A stretch of DNA of 25,234 bases from JAYWFX01 sp043778575 (lineage in GTDB: Bacteria > Patescibacteriota > JACMRA01): assembly GCA_043778575.1 (NCBI GenBank), contig JAYWFX010000056.1:1-25234 (forward strand). Reading direction: 5' to 3'. The position numbers and the translations under genes were made by a program. Positions 15,328 to 22,817 of the stretch are shown piece after piece; the first letter of the stretch is position 1; each line of letters opens with the position of its first letter. The notes under the pieces are model-generated. The model had not been told where the DNA came from. It made no database searches and saw only the letters and a list, made by a program, of their open reading frames with translations.

Positions 15328-16126
15328 TCTGTTTTACTACTCTTTTATTCAAAACGCTGTGATAGTTGGCATGTTGGTTGCGGTGATGGCTCCAGTAATT
15401 GGTCAATATTTAGTCGTTCGTAGGTTTTCGGCACTTGCAGACACACTGGCTCACGTATCACTTGTGGGTATAGTATCTAGCCTACTACTCAAAACTAACC
15501 CAATCCTCTCAGCCCTCGTCACCACCATAATAGCTAGTATTGGAATAGAATTTTTAGGACAAAAAGGGAAAGGCTATAGAGAATCAATTTTGACACTTTT
15601 TCTGACAGGATCACTCGGGCTAAGTAGTATTCTCATTAGTTTAGGCAGAGGATTCAATACCAGCATTTATAGCTATCTCTTTGGTAGTATAAATAGTATT
15701 TCGATCAGTGATATTTGGATAGTACTCGTAGTTTTTGTACTGGTTCTCAGCACAGTATTTTGGCAGAGGAAACAATTATTCATAGTCTCACTGGATAGTG
15801 AAATTGCCCAAAGCCAAGGCATATCTACCCGACTCAATAACACTCTCATCATGGTACTAGCTTCACTAGTTATTTCTGTAGGGATTCAGGCTGTGGGAGT
15901 GTTGTTGATTAGTAGCTTAATGATATTACCGGTACTCTCTAGTATGCTCCTAAAAAGGGGTTTTTATCAAACTATGATTTGCAGTGTTGTTTTTGCTGTA
16001 TTATCAGTGTGGGCTGGAGTATTTGTATCTTTTTATCTAGGAATTGCTACCAGCGGAACGATTGTAATGGTAAACATACTTATCTACACCGTCTCCTACA
16101 TTATCCCAAAAAACTCATTGTCTTGA
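15317..16126 (+). CDS. znuB: Zinc ABC transporter permease
   Basis: 269-residue polytopic protein of the ABC-3 permease family, with about eight or nine hydrophobic segments. Family features include QYLVVRRFSALADTLAHVSL (about 30-49) and the conserved GVLLISSLMILPVLSS region (about 192-207), plus the coupling segment following QSQGISTRLNN. It overlaps the end of znuC by 11 nt and is last in the fur-znuACB operon. Its 3' end overlaps by 31 nt a small convergent gene on the minus strand. Confidence 0.93.
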   Translation: MLTNLFYYSFIQNAVIVGMLVAVMAPVIGQYLVVRRFSALADTLAHVSLVGIVSSLLLKTNPILSALVTTIIASIGIEFLGQKGKGYRESILTLFLTGSLGLSSILISLGRGFNTSIYSYLFGSINSISISDIWIVLVVFVLVLSTVFWQRKQLFIVSLDSEIAQSQGISTRLNNTLIMVLASLVISVGIQAVGVLLISSLMILPVLSSMLLKRGFYQTMICSVVFAVLSVWAGVFVSFYLGIATSGTIVMVNILIYTVSYIIPKNSLS

Positions 16127-16353
16127 TCTGATTGATTTACAACCTTGGTTATTTTCTTTTTTATTATCGATGGTTGGGGCTCAGTATCAGTTTTAGGTTT
16201 TGCATTTTCAGTCAAATTATCAGTCACAGTAAAAATGGGTGACTGTATCTGCAGCTCTACATCTATACCACGCTGAGTGAGACTTTCAATAAAATCAACT
16301 AGCTCAGCTTTGGGTGGTAACTCCGAAATCATCATAGTTACTTTGCCAGACAT
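16096..16353 (-). CDS. Small protein of unknown function
   Basis: 85 residues, soluble, no cysteine. The first half (KVTMMISELPPKAELVDFIESLTQRGIDVELQI) looks like a compact alpha/beta fold; the second half is polar and probably disordered (Lys/Glu/Thr/Asp-rich). The gene overlaps the znuB 3' end. Upstream it has TTGACA (16387-16392), 33 nt before the ATG, and also AAGGAGG (16365-16371) 11 nt before the ATG, the only textbook Shine-Dalgarno sequence I saw in the window, though at a long spacing. Family not recognised. Confidence 0.6.
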   Translation of the reverse strand: MSGKVTMMISELPPKAELVDFIESLTQRGIDVELQIQSPIFTVTDNLTENAKPKTDTEPQPSIIKKKITKVVNQSDQDNEFFGIM

Positions 16354-16363
16354 ACGAGTACTA

Positions 16364-16392
16364 ACCTCCTTGTTATTTGATAATTATGTCAA
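16364..16392 (-). promoter_or_regulatory. Putative promoter of the 85-aa gene
   Basis: TTGACA at 16387-16392 lies 33 nt upstream of the ATG at 16353; no good -10 is seen at the right distance, and the purine-rich AAGGAGG occupies that place. Either a leaderless start with a poor -10 or a Shine-Dalgarno start is possible. Confidence 0.3.
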
Positions 16393-16415
16393 ATTGTTGG
16401 TCTACATTTTGAGCA

Positions 16416-16444
16416 TTGACTAAAGTGGGGTTGAGTTTGATTGT
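16416..16444 (+). promoter_or_regulatory. Putative leaderless promoter of rpiB
   Basis: TTGACT at 16416-16421, 17-nt spacer, GATTGT at 16439-16444, ATG at 16451. Start codon is 7 nt past the -10, so the transcript would begin at or next to the ATG. No Shine-Dalgarno sequence. Confidence 0.5.
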
Positions 16445-16450
16445 TTTGCT

Positions 16451-16894
16451 ATGCTTTACGTCACCGCCGATCATGCTGGTTTTGAACTCAAAAATACATT
16501 GAAAAAATGGCTTGTTTCCCACACCACAGAGTTTATTGATATTGCTCCAAATCTTGAGAAAGGTGATGATTATCCTATACGATCAGATGAATTAGCACAA
16601 TACCTACATGACTCAGATAACCGTGGCATAGCAATCTGTGGTACTGGTCAGGGTATATGTATCGGGCTAAATCGATATTCTCATGTCAGGGCTGTGTCAC
16701 CATCAACAGCAGAAATCACCAAACTCACCAGACTACACAACGATGCAAACGTGCTTTGCCTAGACGGTAGGTTTATGGATTTTGAGACAGTTATAGAAAT
16801 TGTAACAATATTTTTAGATACAAAGTTTTCTGATGACCCTAGGCATATTAGGCGGATTGGGATGTTGTCCCGTACTGGTTCAAATCAGATATAG
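16451..16894 (+). CDS. rpiB: Ribose-5-phosphate isomerase B
   Basis: Interconverts ribose 5-phosphate and ribulose 5-phosphate in the pentose phosphate pathway. 147 residues, the normal RpiB length. Family motifs: TADHAGFELK at the N-terminus (D7, H8), the catalytic-base cysteine in ICGTGQGI (C63), and LHNDANVLCLDGR near 100 with the phosphate-binding residues. The C-terminus RHIRRIGML matches the family end. The last 47 bases overlap, on the opposite strand, the 3' end of the detached glycyl-tRNA synthetase domain. Confidence 0.93.
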   Translation: MLYVTADHAGFELKNTLKKWLVSHTTEFIDIAPNLEKGDDYPIRSDELAQYLHDSDNRGIAICGTGQGICIGLNRYSHVRAVSPSTAEITKLTRLHNDANVLCLDGRFMDFETVIEIVTIFLDTKFSDDPRHIRRIGMLSRTGSNQI

Positions 16895-17219
16895 AAATAC
16901 GAATTTGCTCAGTTGTATCGCGGTTTCGTACTGTCACAGTCTGATCCTCGAGTGTCTGATAATCTACACATACACACCAAGGAGTGCCGTTTTCGTCTTG
17001 GCGGGCATAGCGTTTCCCAATACTTCCAGCTACGTCATAATCCGCTGAAATACTATCTTTTCTGAGCTGTGAATATATTTCAAATGCTTTGTCTGCTAGA
17101 CCATCCTTTTTCATGAGTGGTAAAATAGCTATCTTGAAGGGGGCTAAAGCAAAAGGGAGTGATAGTACGATTCTTTTTGGAGCAACCGATGAAATTATGG
17201 TTGAATTTACATCAGACAT
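16848..17219 (-). CDS. Detached anticodon-binding domain of glycyl-tRNA synthetase
   Basis: 123 residues from the ATG at 17219 (the frame reaches a TTG at 17255 that overlaps the vapC stop). It is the C-terminal domain of dimeric-type GlyRS: PKRIVLSLPFALAPFKIAIL (14-32), GSIGKRYARQDENGTPWCV (65-83) and QTVTVRNRDTTEQIRI (93-108). No catalytic residues of the enzyme are present. The catalytic half is encoded alone at 21731-22777. Together the two would make a normal-length enzyme, so this part probably works in trans by joining the catalytic dimer. It has its own TTGACA 30 nt before the ATG. The reading frame is intact, with no sign of decay; a free-standing product is inferred. Confidence 0.88.
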   Translation of the reverse strand: MSDVNSTIISSVAPKRIVLSLPFALAPFKIAILPLMKKDGLADKAFEIYSQLRKDSISADYDVAGSIGKRYARQDENGTPWCVCVDYQTLEDQTVTVRNRDTTEQIRISISDLNQYGTTSQSA

Positions 17220-17226
17220 ATATGCA

Positions 17227-17255
17227 TGGTTACTTATCAAACAATATACTGTCAA
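17227..17255 (-). promoter_or_regulatory. Putative promoter of the detached GlyRS domain
   Basis: Exact TTGACA at 17250-17255, overlapping the vapC stop codon, 17-nt spacer and weak -10 TAACCA (17227-17232). The ATG at 17219 is 30 nt from the -35, the same geometry as other genes here. Confidence 0.45.
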
Positions 17256-17689
17256 ATAGTAGGGTCAATAATTAAAACATCTGAGTCATTTGGGAAATCT
17301 TTTATGTTTTTGGTATAAATAATATCTATATCATTTTGCAGGGAGATTGCGTACAAGTTTGTATCATAAATCCTACCACTAAATACATCTTTTTCTAAAG
17401 CAATTTCAAAAGTTATTTGTGTAGTGACTTCATCATCATATAAAATAGAGATACTATCGTGTTCGATATAAAAGAGACATGTTTCCAAAATCTCTCCTAA
17501 CTTTTTTGAATCACCTTTTATTTGACTGCTCATAAACCTATAATACTCCAAAAGGCTACGAGCAGAAATACTTAATTGATAATTTCCAGCTAACCCATCT
17601 TCCAATATTCGATTTGATTTTTCATGAAATGCACTCTTGTCGTCATCTGCATAGATCAAAATGTTCGTATCAATTAAAACCCTATCCAT
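17252..17689 (-). CDS. PIN-domain ribonuclease toxin (VapC-like)
   Basis: 145 residues from the ATG at 17689. PIN-fold acidic residues are visible: D7 in VLIDTNILIYADD, a glutamate in SARSLLEYYRF, and aspartates in RIYDTNLYAISL and TKNIKDFP. VapC-type toxins cut RNA, often initiator or other tRNAs, with Mg2+. The ATG overlaps the antitoxin stop by 8 nt, the usual toxin-antitoxin coupling. The stop overlaps the -35 element of the detached GlyRS domain. The target RNA cannot be told from sequence. The catalytic set looks complete, so the toxin is probably active. Confidence 0.87.
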   Translation of the reverse strand: MDRVLIDTNILIYADDDKSAFHEKSNRILEDGLAGNYQLSISARSLLEYYRFMSSQIKGDSKKLGEILETCLFYIEHDSISILYDDEVTTQITFEIALEKDVFSGRIYDTNLYAISLQNDIDIIYTKNIKDFPNDSDVLIIDPTI

Positions 17690-17918
17690 ATAATTCCTCT
17701 TTAGAAATAATTCTGTTAATTCCAATACTTTGAATACGTCTACGGTGCTTTGTTTTATTAATTGATTTCTGTAAATATTCTACTGGCGCCACATTTAGAT
17801 ATGCGACAATCTGAGAATTTGATATAATCCCAATACTTTGCCGATTATTCTTTTTTAATTCAGCAATGACAGTTTTAGGTTCACGGATAAGCTTTGTAAT
17901 ACTGACGGTTTTTAGCAT
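17682..17918 (-). CDS. Phd/YefM-type antitoxin
   Basis: 78 residues. The N-terminal part (VSITKLIREPKTVIAELKK, then IGIISNSQIVAYLNVAPVEYL) is the Phd/YefM DNA-binding fold; the basic C-terminal tail (KTKHRRRIQS and onward) would wrap the toxin. It pairs with the PIN toxin whose ATG overlaps its stop. Autoregulation is typical for the family and would act at the promoter directly upstream. Confidence 0.82.
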   Translation of the reverse strand: MLKTVSITKLIREPKTVIAELKKNNRQSIGIISNSQIVAYLNVAPVEYLQKSINKTKHRRRIQSIGINRIISKEELYG

Positions 17919-17924
17919 ACCATA

Positions 17925-17953
17925 ATCGTATAGATATCATATTAAATTGTCAA
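17925..17953 (-). promoter_or_regulatory. Promoter of the toxin-antitoxin pair, leaderless
   Basis: Best promoter in the window: TTGACA (17948-17953), 17-nt spacer, TACGAT (17925-17930). The antitoxin ATG at 17918 begins 7 nt after the -10, so transcription should start at the start codon. The -35 overlaps the stop region of the preceding exonuclease gene. Confidence 0.65.
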
Positions 17954-18522
17954 ATTAAGGTACTCGATCCCAGATCAAATATTTTACGAGGAGCTGCCAC
18001 AGGTATATCTAAAACATATTCATGGAGGGCTGATACATCCTGATAGAACAGCTTATCGCCTCTGAGATTTTTTTGGAAAAGACTGTTGGTTATCTGTACG
18101 TCGTGCATGCAATAATCCAGCAGTTCAAACCATTTATCATCCTTGTAGTAGTGCTTGTAGACTTCGTAGCTGTCAGTTTTTGCGGTGCCCAGTGTGGCTT
18201 TTGCTAAATCATCGAGCTTAGCTTTGAAACCAGCTTTTTTTTCAAACTCTACCATGATATCATAGCTGCTCAAATCCATCAGATTGTATGAGGAGTATTT
18301 TTGGAGAACTGGTAAATCAAACCACAAATGATTGTACCCAACAACCAAATCAGCCTCGACAAACATCTCCAGCAATTTCTCAGTCTGATCCTCAAAAAAT
18401 CCCACATACTGATCAGTCCAGCTGATATAGGCACAAGCAACAGAAGACCGAAACTCTTTTGTATCAATTTTGTTTGACCCACTAGGAGAATAGGTCTCAA
18501 TATCAAAAACAATATAGTTCAT
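17950..18522 (-). CDS. DEDDy 3'-5' exonuclease-like protein (RNase H-like fold)
   Basis: 190 residues from the ATG at 18522. The acidic residues of the DnaQ/RNase D-type fold are seen: D7 and E9 in VFDIET, D69 in YNHLWFDLP, and Y137-x3-D141 in YCMHDVQIT, which defines the DEDDy subclass. Such proteins remove nucleotides from DNA or RNA 3' ends using two metal ions; substrate cannot be assigned. No polymerase or helicase domain is attached. The ATG has TTGACA 29 nt upstream (18552-18557). It lies between the PEP synthase-like gene and the toxin-antitoxin pair. Confidence 0.82.
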   Translation of the reverse strand: MNYIVFDIETYSPSGSNKIDTKEFRSSVACAYISWTDQYVGFFEDQTEKLLEMFVEADLVVGYNHLWFDLPVLQKYSSYNLMDLSSYDIMVEFEKKAGFKAKLDDLAKATLGTAKTDSYEVYKHYYKDDKWFELLDYCMHDVQITNSLFQKNLRGDKLFYQDVSALHEYVLDIPVAAPRKIFDLGSSTLI

Positions 18523-18528
18523 AGTCAA

Positions 18529-18557
18529 CTCTGAGAATAAAGTTAGTTGGTTGTCAA
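18529..18557 (-). promoter_or_regulatory. Putative promoter of the exonuclease gene
   Basis: TTGACA at 18552-18557 with the ATG at 18522, a 29-nt gap. The hexamer at the -10 position (TCAGAG) is poor. Confidence 0.4.
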
Positions 18558-18601
18558 AGCAATATATAGATATAAGCTCCGACAATCAATATTGTGAGAC
18601 A

Positions 18602-21532
18602 TTAAAAAATAAATCCATTTGATTGCAGCTCTTTCCGTAATTCTGAATTTTGCGTATTAATACGAACTAAACTAGGTAGGTTAATCAGACCAGATTCTGG
18701 ATCAATTCTTTTCTCAAGTAACTGCATGAATTCGTACACACCTCCAAATTTTGTAGGATCTTTTGGTGACGGCATAGCAAACGAAGTTATTCCCATGTTA
18801 TATAAAATACCAGCAATATCAGGTTCAAGATTTGCAACTATCTCGCCACAGACGCTAATTTTTGCCTTAGGAAATTTAACTCTAACGAACTCCATAGTAC
18901 CATACATAATAGAAAGCAATGGATTCGGATTTGCCCCTGCTTCGGATACAACCGCTAGACCTGATCCTTTTTGTCTATCAATTCCCTGTGCTCCAGCAGC
19001 CAAATCATTAGTTGCAAATGAGCATGTTATCTGTTCTTCGCTAAACTCACCACGATTAATATTTCCAATATCTAATGCCATCTGCACATTTTCAATCATA
19101 GGACCAACACTTAGATTCTGGTACGTATGAAGACCTGCTGCTTCCATCATGCGAAGCATAATATTTACTTCTTGGGCTGATTTAGGATATTCAATTGTGA
19201 ATTTAAGCTTCGTGTCTTTACCTTCAGATTTTAGTTTCTCTAGTACTGCTTTAATCATTGGTATTTCAACCATTTGGAAAAATTTAGGATGTTCGCAGGT
19301 TAGTGTTGCCCCTTGAATTGCACTAAACTTATCGTCTCCATACTTATCATACAAAGCTTTCATATCAGGATGAGTTCTAGCAAAATGTTCATTTCCTTGT
19401 GGCCCACAGTGCCTGTAATTAAAGACTTCAAACTCAGATACTGAATCGTATACTTCTTTAGTTAAACAATCTTTTAAATCATCAAATCTATAATCATTTT
19501 CAGGGTTAATATAATTAAAACCTCTAAAGTTTGCCATTAAGAATGGGTTTGGTCTAAACAATGTACATTCTTTGAAGCCAAAGCCATCTCTTCCAAACTC
19601 TCTTGCTGTTGCTGAATCGCTCACGTTTATACCTGAAACAAAATATCGAAGTGGTTCATTAGCTAATTTTTCTTTGATAGGGAAAGCATTCTCAACTTGC
19701 ACTTGATGATACGCAATTAATTCATTAATGTATGATTGAGTTGTATCATTTACTGCAATTACCATACCTTTTCCATTCGAATTCGGATAGGTAAATATGA
19801 AATATTTTTCACCATCTACAAGTGTATCTCCAACACCAGTAAGACATGGAATCCCCATTTCTCTAGCTTGAACAGCTGCGTGTGTAAACTTACCAGTAAC
19901 GAGTTTCTCAACAAACCCTTTGATTCCAGGTTGTTTATACTCAACAGCATCATCTTGAGTGATGGTATCATTAAGAAATAAAATAGAATCATTATGTCTT
20001 GTAACGGGTGGTAAATTCCCTGCGGAATAAACCGTAGCAATCACCGCACCCTTACTTAGTACATCACCTATTCTAATATATTTTAACACTTCTTCATCAA
20101 TAGTTTGAGGTATCGTACCAATAAGTTGATTCTCTTCAACGGTTATAGGTCTAGTTTGGACACATTCAATTCGTATAGTTCCATCATCATTTGTAATGAT
20201 AGCGTATTCTGATTCCATATCATGTCCAGGATATAATCTTTCTATTCCTGTGACAAAACTATCACCTATCAGTGTTTGAATGAGGTCTAAATCGAATGCT
20301 GGCTTTATTGCTGAATCAGGAATTGCTACTTCTTTTTTCATTTCAGAGTCTGGTAACCTCCAATCATAACCTTCATTGATTAAATAGCAAGTATTTTGTA
20401 CTGGAGTATATATTCTAATATATTCCACAGAACTTTCAATTGAATTAGTTGCATAATAGACAATGGTTTCTGGGTCAATACGAGTTGAATCGGTATCTAT
20501 TATATAGTTTTCAATATTTTGGGCAACAATTCTATCAACTTGAACCAATGGTAATCCAGGACAAGAGTCAGCAATCGTTGCTCCAGTGCCGTTCGTTAAT
20601 TGTATAGCAATTTTATCTCTTCCATCATACCCCATTTGCTTGTGAAAGATATATGCAGCCCCAACTTTATTGACTAATTGATCGTCAGTCAAATCCATGT
20701 AGTTTTCAGGATATACGAATGGCATAGCTGTTTCCGCCATTGCTTCTCCCTGTCCAGGATTAAAGTTACTGCCATTTTCATCTCTTAACCTACCTCTGTT
20801 TTCAAGCCCTACTATATTAAATAATGAAGCGGCAACACGAATTACATTATCTCTAAATAATGCAAAGTCTTCTTCAGGGTTACTCTGGAGTAACTGTGCA
20901 TTAGAATCACCACAACCTGCCAAAGACGCATCTGGTGAGTCTTCAATAATCGCAGCGGATCTTACAATCTTACCACTGACAGGAAGCAACCTATATGCAA
21001 GCCTTACTGCCTCTTCTGCTTTCTGAGAAGGCACTTGTTCTATAATTTTTCTTTTTATTAATATACTTATTGACTGCAAAACTTCAGGCTTATATGAATT
21101 AAAAGGATAATGTATGTTTGATGCACCTCCAACAGATTGAAATATGTCTGAAATTAAATTTTGTACATCACCTATAAGTTCGAAATAGAAGCGAGTTGTA
21201 AGTGGTACAACATCGGGGCACTGTATGCCAGCATTTAACATTTTAAATATGTTATAACTTTTTCCTCCAATAAGTAGTATACAAACTTTTTCAAACTCCT
21301 CAAACTCAAGTTTCAACTTTAGATATTCATAATTTTCTTTAGTAAATACCAAGATATTATTCACGTATTCATTAACTTCTAGATTAGTAGTCACAATCTC
21401 ATTGCTTGGTGCATTTGTTTTACTAGATACGCTTTCAATGAGCTGAGCTAACATAGCAATTATGTCTTTTTTGGGTAGCTCTGATCTACCTATTCGACCA
21501 GTTAAAACTCCAAGTAAATCTGTATTTGGCAT
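18602..21532 (-). CDS. Divergent PEP synthase / pyruvate phosphate dikinase-like enzyme
   Basis: 976 residues from the ATG at 21532 (a GTG at 21571 is in frame). Domain order follows PEP synthase/PPDK: ATP-grasp part with GGKSYNIFKML (89-99), GKIVRSAAIIEDSPDASLAG (187-206) and VQTRPIT (458-464); phosphohistidine domain with the catalytic histidine H551 in THAAVQAREMGIPCLTG; C-terminal TIM barrel with GPMIE (810-814), ATNDLAAGAQGIDR (840-853) and catalytic cysteine C895 in SVCGE. The enzyme family interconverts pyruvate and PEP through a phosphohistidine. It is divergent: the usual GIGLxRTE and LRLLDPPLHE barrel motifs are replaced (GFGFKECTLF at 650-659), so substrate may differ. It is longer than PEP synthase (about 790) and PPDK (about 880). 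The leader of about 150 nt holds a small ORF. Confidence 0.82.
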   Translation of the reverse strand: MPNTDLLGVLTGRIGRSELPKKDIIAMLAQLIESVSSKTNAPSNEIVTTNLEVNEYVNNILVFTKENYEYLKLKLEFEEFEKVCILLIGGKSYNIFKMLNAGIQCPDVVPLTTRFYFELIGDVQNLISDIFQSVGGASNIHYPFNSYKPEVLQSISILIKRKIIEQVPSQKAEEAVRLAYRLLPVSGKIVRSAAIIEDSPDASLAGCGDSNAQLLQSNPEEDFALFRDNVIRVAASLFNIVGLENRGRLRDENGSNFNPGQGEAMAETAMPFVYPENYMDLTDDQLVNKVGAAYIFHKQMGYDGRDKIAIQLTNGTGATIADSCPGLPLVQVDRIVAQNIENYIIDTDSTRIDPETIVYYATNSIESSVEYIRIYTPVQNTCYLINEGYDWRLPDSEMKKEVAIPDSAIKPAFDLDLIQTLIGDSFVTGIERLYPGHDMESEYAIITNDDGTIRIECVQTRPITVEENQLIGTIPQTIDEEVLKYIRIGDVLSKGAVIATVYSAGNLPPVTRHNDSILFLNDTITQDDAVEYKQPGIKGFVEKLVTGKFTHAAVQAREMGIPCLTGVGDTLVDGEKYFIFTYPNSNGKGMVIAVNDTTQSYINELIAYHQVQVENAFPIKEKLANEPLRYFVSGINVSDSATAREFGRDGFGFKECTLFRPNPFLMANFRGFNYINPENDYRFDDLKDCLTKEVYDSVSEFEVFNYRHCGPQGNEHFARTHPDMKALYDKYGDDKFSAIQGATLTCEHPKFFQMVEIPMIKAVLEKLKSEGKDTKLKFTIEYPKSAQEVNIMLRMMEAAGLHTYQNLSVGPMIENVQMALDIGNINRGEFSEEQITCSFATNDLAAGAQGIDRQKGSGLAVVSEAGANPNPLLSIMYGTMEFVRVKFPKAKISVCGEIVANLEPDIAGILYNMGITSFAMPSPKDPTKFGGVYEFMQLLEKRIDPESGLINLPSLVRINTQNSELRKELQSNGFIF

Positions 21533-21584
21533 ATAAAAATATAATTTAATTACGCCACAAGTATCATACACAACCTCAATAGAT

Positions 21585-21659
21585 TTACACTAATTTTGGT
21601 TCCGCAATGACTGTGGACAATACGCTTTCCATACATACAGGTTCGAACTTGTCAATCAT
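21585..21659 (-). CDS. Possible 24-codon leader ORF before the PEP synthase-like gene
   Basis: A short frame ATG (21659) to TAA (21585) beginning MIDKFEPVC and ending AEPKLV, in the gap between the split glycyl-tRNA synthetase catalytic gene and the PEP synthase-like gene. A TTGACA (21650-21655) lies inside it, so if that is the -35 of the downstream gene the ORF would not be transcribed from its start. No clear ribosome binding site. Listed only as a candidate. Confidence 0.15.
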   Translation of the reverse strand: MIDKFEPVCMESVLSTVIAEPKLV

Positions 21660-21691
21660 TTTGCTAAAAAATTTAAGCGATATATTATTCT

Positions 21692-21730
21692 CAGAAAAAA
21701 ATTCCAGAAAAAATATACAGAAAAAATATT
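21692..21730. repeat. Tandem repeat, 3 x 13 bp, at the glyS break
   Basis: Three consecutive 13-base units each beginning CAGAAAAAA (plus strand: 21692-21704, 21705-21717, 21718-21730), with the last ending directly at the stop codon of the GlyRS catalytic gene. Units 2 and 3 differ at one base. Too A-rich to form a clear hairpin terminator. Confidence 0.7.
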
Positions 21731-22777
21731 CTACTTCTCTTGATAAAACTCAAATAAACTCGCTAGAAACATCCTGTTGAACCCTGCAGAAACCTCTACA
21801 ATATATGGATTATATCGTTCATTTGTTTCTGGATCAAAATAGGTCAAATCCTGTCCACTAAATTTAGCGTGTTGGTCTGTGTCGTAGCTAGTTCGATTGT
21901 GCACTCCACACATTTCCTTCCAGCCCATTTCTCCATAATTATACTCGATATCCCACGCATCCTTGGCGTAAAAAACCAGCTCATCTTTGTCATGCTGTCT
22001 CCATCGTAAATTCTCCTCACTAAACCCTAGCTCCTTGGTGAAAAAATCCCAAGTATACTGTTTCCAAAACTCATAACCCTCATCCTCGTTGCCCGGTTTT
22101 ACAAAATACTGTACATCCATCTGCTCAAATTCACGGGTTCGAAACATGAACTGCTTTACAGTAATCTCATTTCGAAATGCTTTCCCAATCTGAGCAATCC
22201 CAAACGGTAGCTTGCGTCTAGTAGTCTCTTGAACAGCTTTCCAATTCAGATAAATATTTTGACAGCTTTCCCCTTTGAGATAGGCTAGACTATTGGCATC
22301 TTCAATCGGGCCCAGATGAGTTTTTACCAGCAAATTAAATTTTTTAGCATTTCCCAGTGGATTTCCATCGGGAGATTTGAGATTTTTGTCTGTGATAATC
22401 TCATCTACTTGCTCTGGGGTGAGTGCTCCTGCATTTTCCATAATCCCCGCATCCTCTATGAGGTGATCAGCTCGAAATCGCTTTTTGGTAACCATATCCT
22501 CGACCAGTAAATCACTAAAACCTCCGATATGACCACTAGCCTCCCACGTTTTTGGGTGCATAAAAATTGCCCCTTCTATCTCCACCATATCCGTCCTACT
22601 CAAGACGTTGTGATATCTCCAGCACTTCTCAATATTTTTTTTGAGTTGCATACCGAGTGAGCCAAAATCATAGGTAGCTGCAAATCCACCATATATCTCT
22701 GATGATTGATATACAAAGCCTTTTCTCCTGCAAAAATCTACAATTGTCTTGAGTGAAATGTGTGTGTTCGTTGGCAT
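21731..22777 (-). CDS. glyS: Glycyl-tRNA synthetase, catalytic domain only
   Basis: Class II aminoacyl-tRNA synthetase that charges tRNA-Gly, alpha2 dimer type. 348 residues instead of roughly 430-500. The N-terminus is normal (CRRKGFVYQSSEIYGGFAAT), motif 2 is AFRNEITVKQFMFRTREFEQ (200-219) and motif 3 is VEVSAGFNRMFLASL (327-341) with its arginine R335; the aspartate that usually precedes this arginine (GADR/GVDR) is asparagine here. The protein stops just after motif 3 (FEFYQEK), exactly where the linker to the anticodon-binding domain begins in single-chain enzymes. The missing domain is a separate gene at 16848-17219, 4.5 kb away on the same strand. Both parts look intact, so the enzyme is probably a functional split form. 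Confidence 0.92.
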   Translation of the reverse strand: MPTNTHISLKTIVDFCRRKGFVYQSSEIYGGFAATYDFGSLGMQLKKNIEKCWRYHNVLSRTDMVEIEGAIFMHPKTWEASGHIGGFSDLLVEDMVTKKRFRADHLIEDAGIMENAGALTPEQVDEIITDKNLKSPDGNPLGNAKKFNLLVKTHLGPIEDANSLAYLKGESCQNIYLNWKAVQETTRRKLPFGIAQIGKAFRNEITVKQFMFRTREFEQMDVQYFVKPGNEDEGYEFWKQYTWDFFTKELGFSEENLRWRQHDKDELVFYAKDAWDIEYNYGEMGWKEMCGVHNRTSYDTDQHAKFSGQDLTYFDPETNERYNPYIVEVSAGFNRMFLASLFEFYQEK

Positions 22778-22817
22778 ATTTTTTAAAAAGTAAATGGTAA
22801 TGGTAATTTAATGTTCT

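Noticed and set aside
16365..16371. AAGGAGG as evidence that Shine-Dalgarno initiation is general
   Set aside because: It is the only strong case seen, is 11 nt from the ATG, and occupies the -10 position of a TTGACA element, so it may be coincidental.
17219..17255. TTG at 17255 as the start of the detached GlyRS domain
   Set aside because: The ATG at 17219 follows a TTGACA at the usual distance, and that hexamer itself includes the TTG; the 12 extra residues match nothing in GlyRS.
21635..21660. GGTTCGAAC resembling a tRNA T-loop near the glyS break
   Set aside because: The flanking bases do not form a 5-bp T stem on either strand, and no acceptor stem or anticodon arm can be paired around it.
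17252..21730. The segment between the glyS halves as a mobile element
   Set aside because: No transposase, integrase, terminal inverted repeats or target duplication was found; only a toxin-antitoxin pair and a short tandem repeat are suggestive.
16848..22777. Simple frameshift or sequencing error as the cause of the short glyS
   Set aside because: The missing domain is 4.5 kb away behind several intact genes, and the sequence after the catalytic stop does not encode it in any frame. Misassembly remains possible and is listed as a check.
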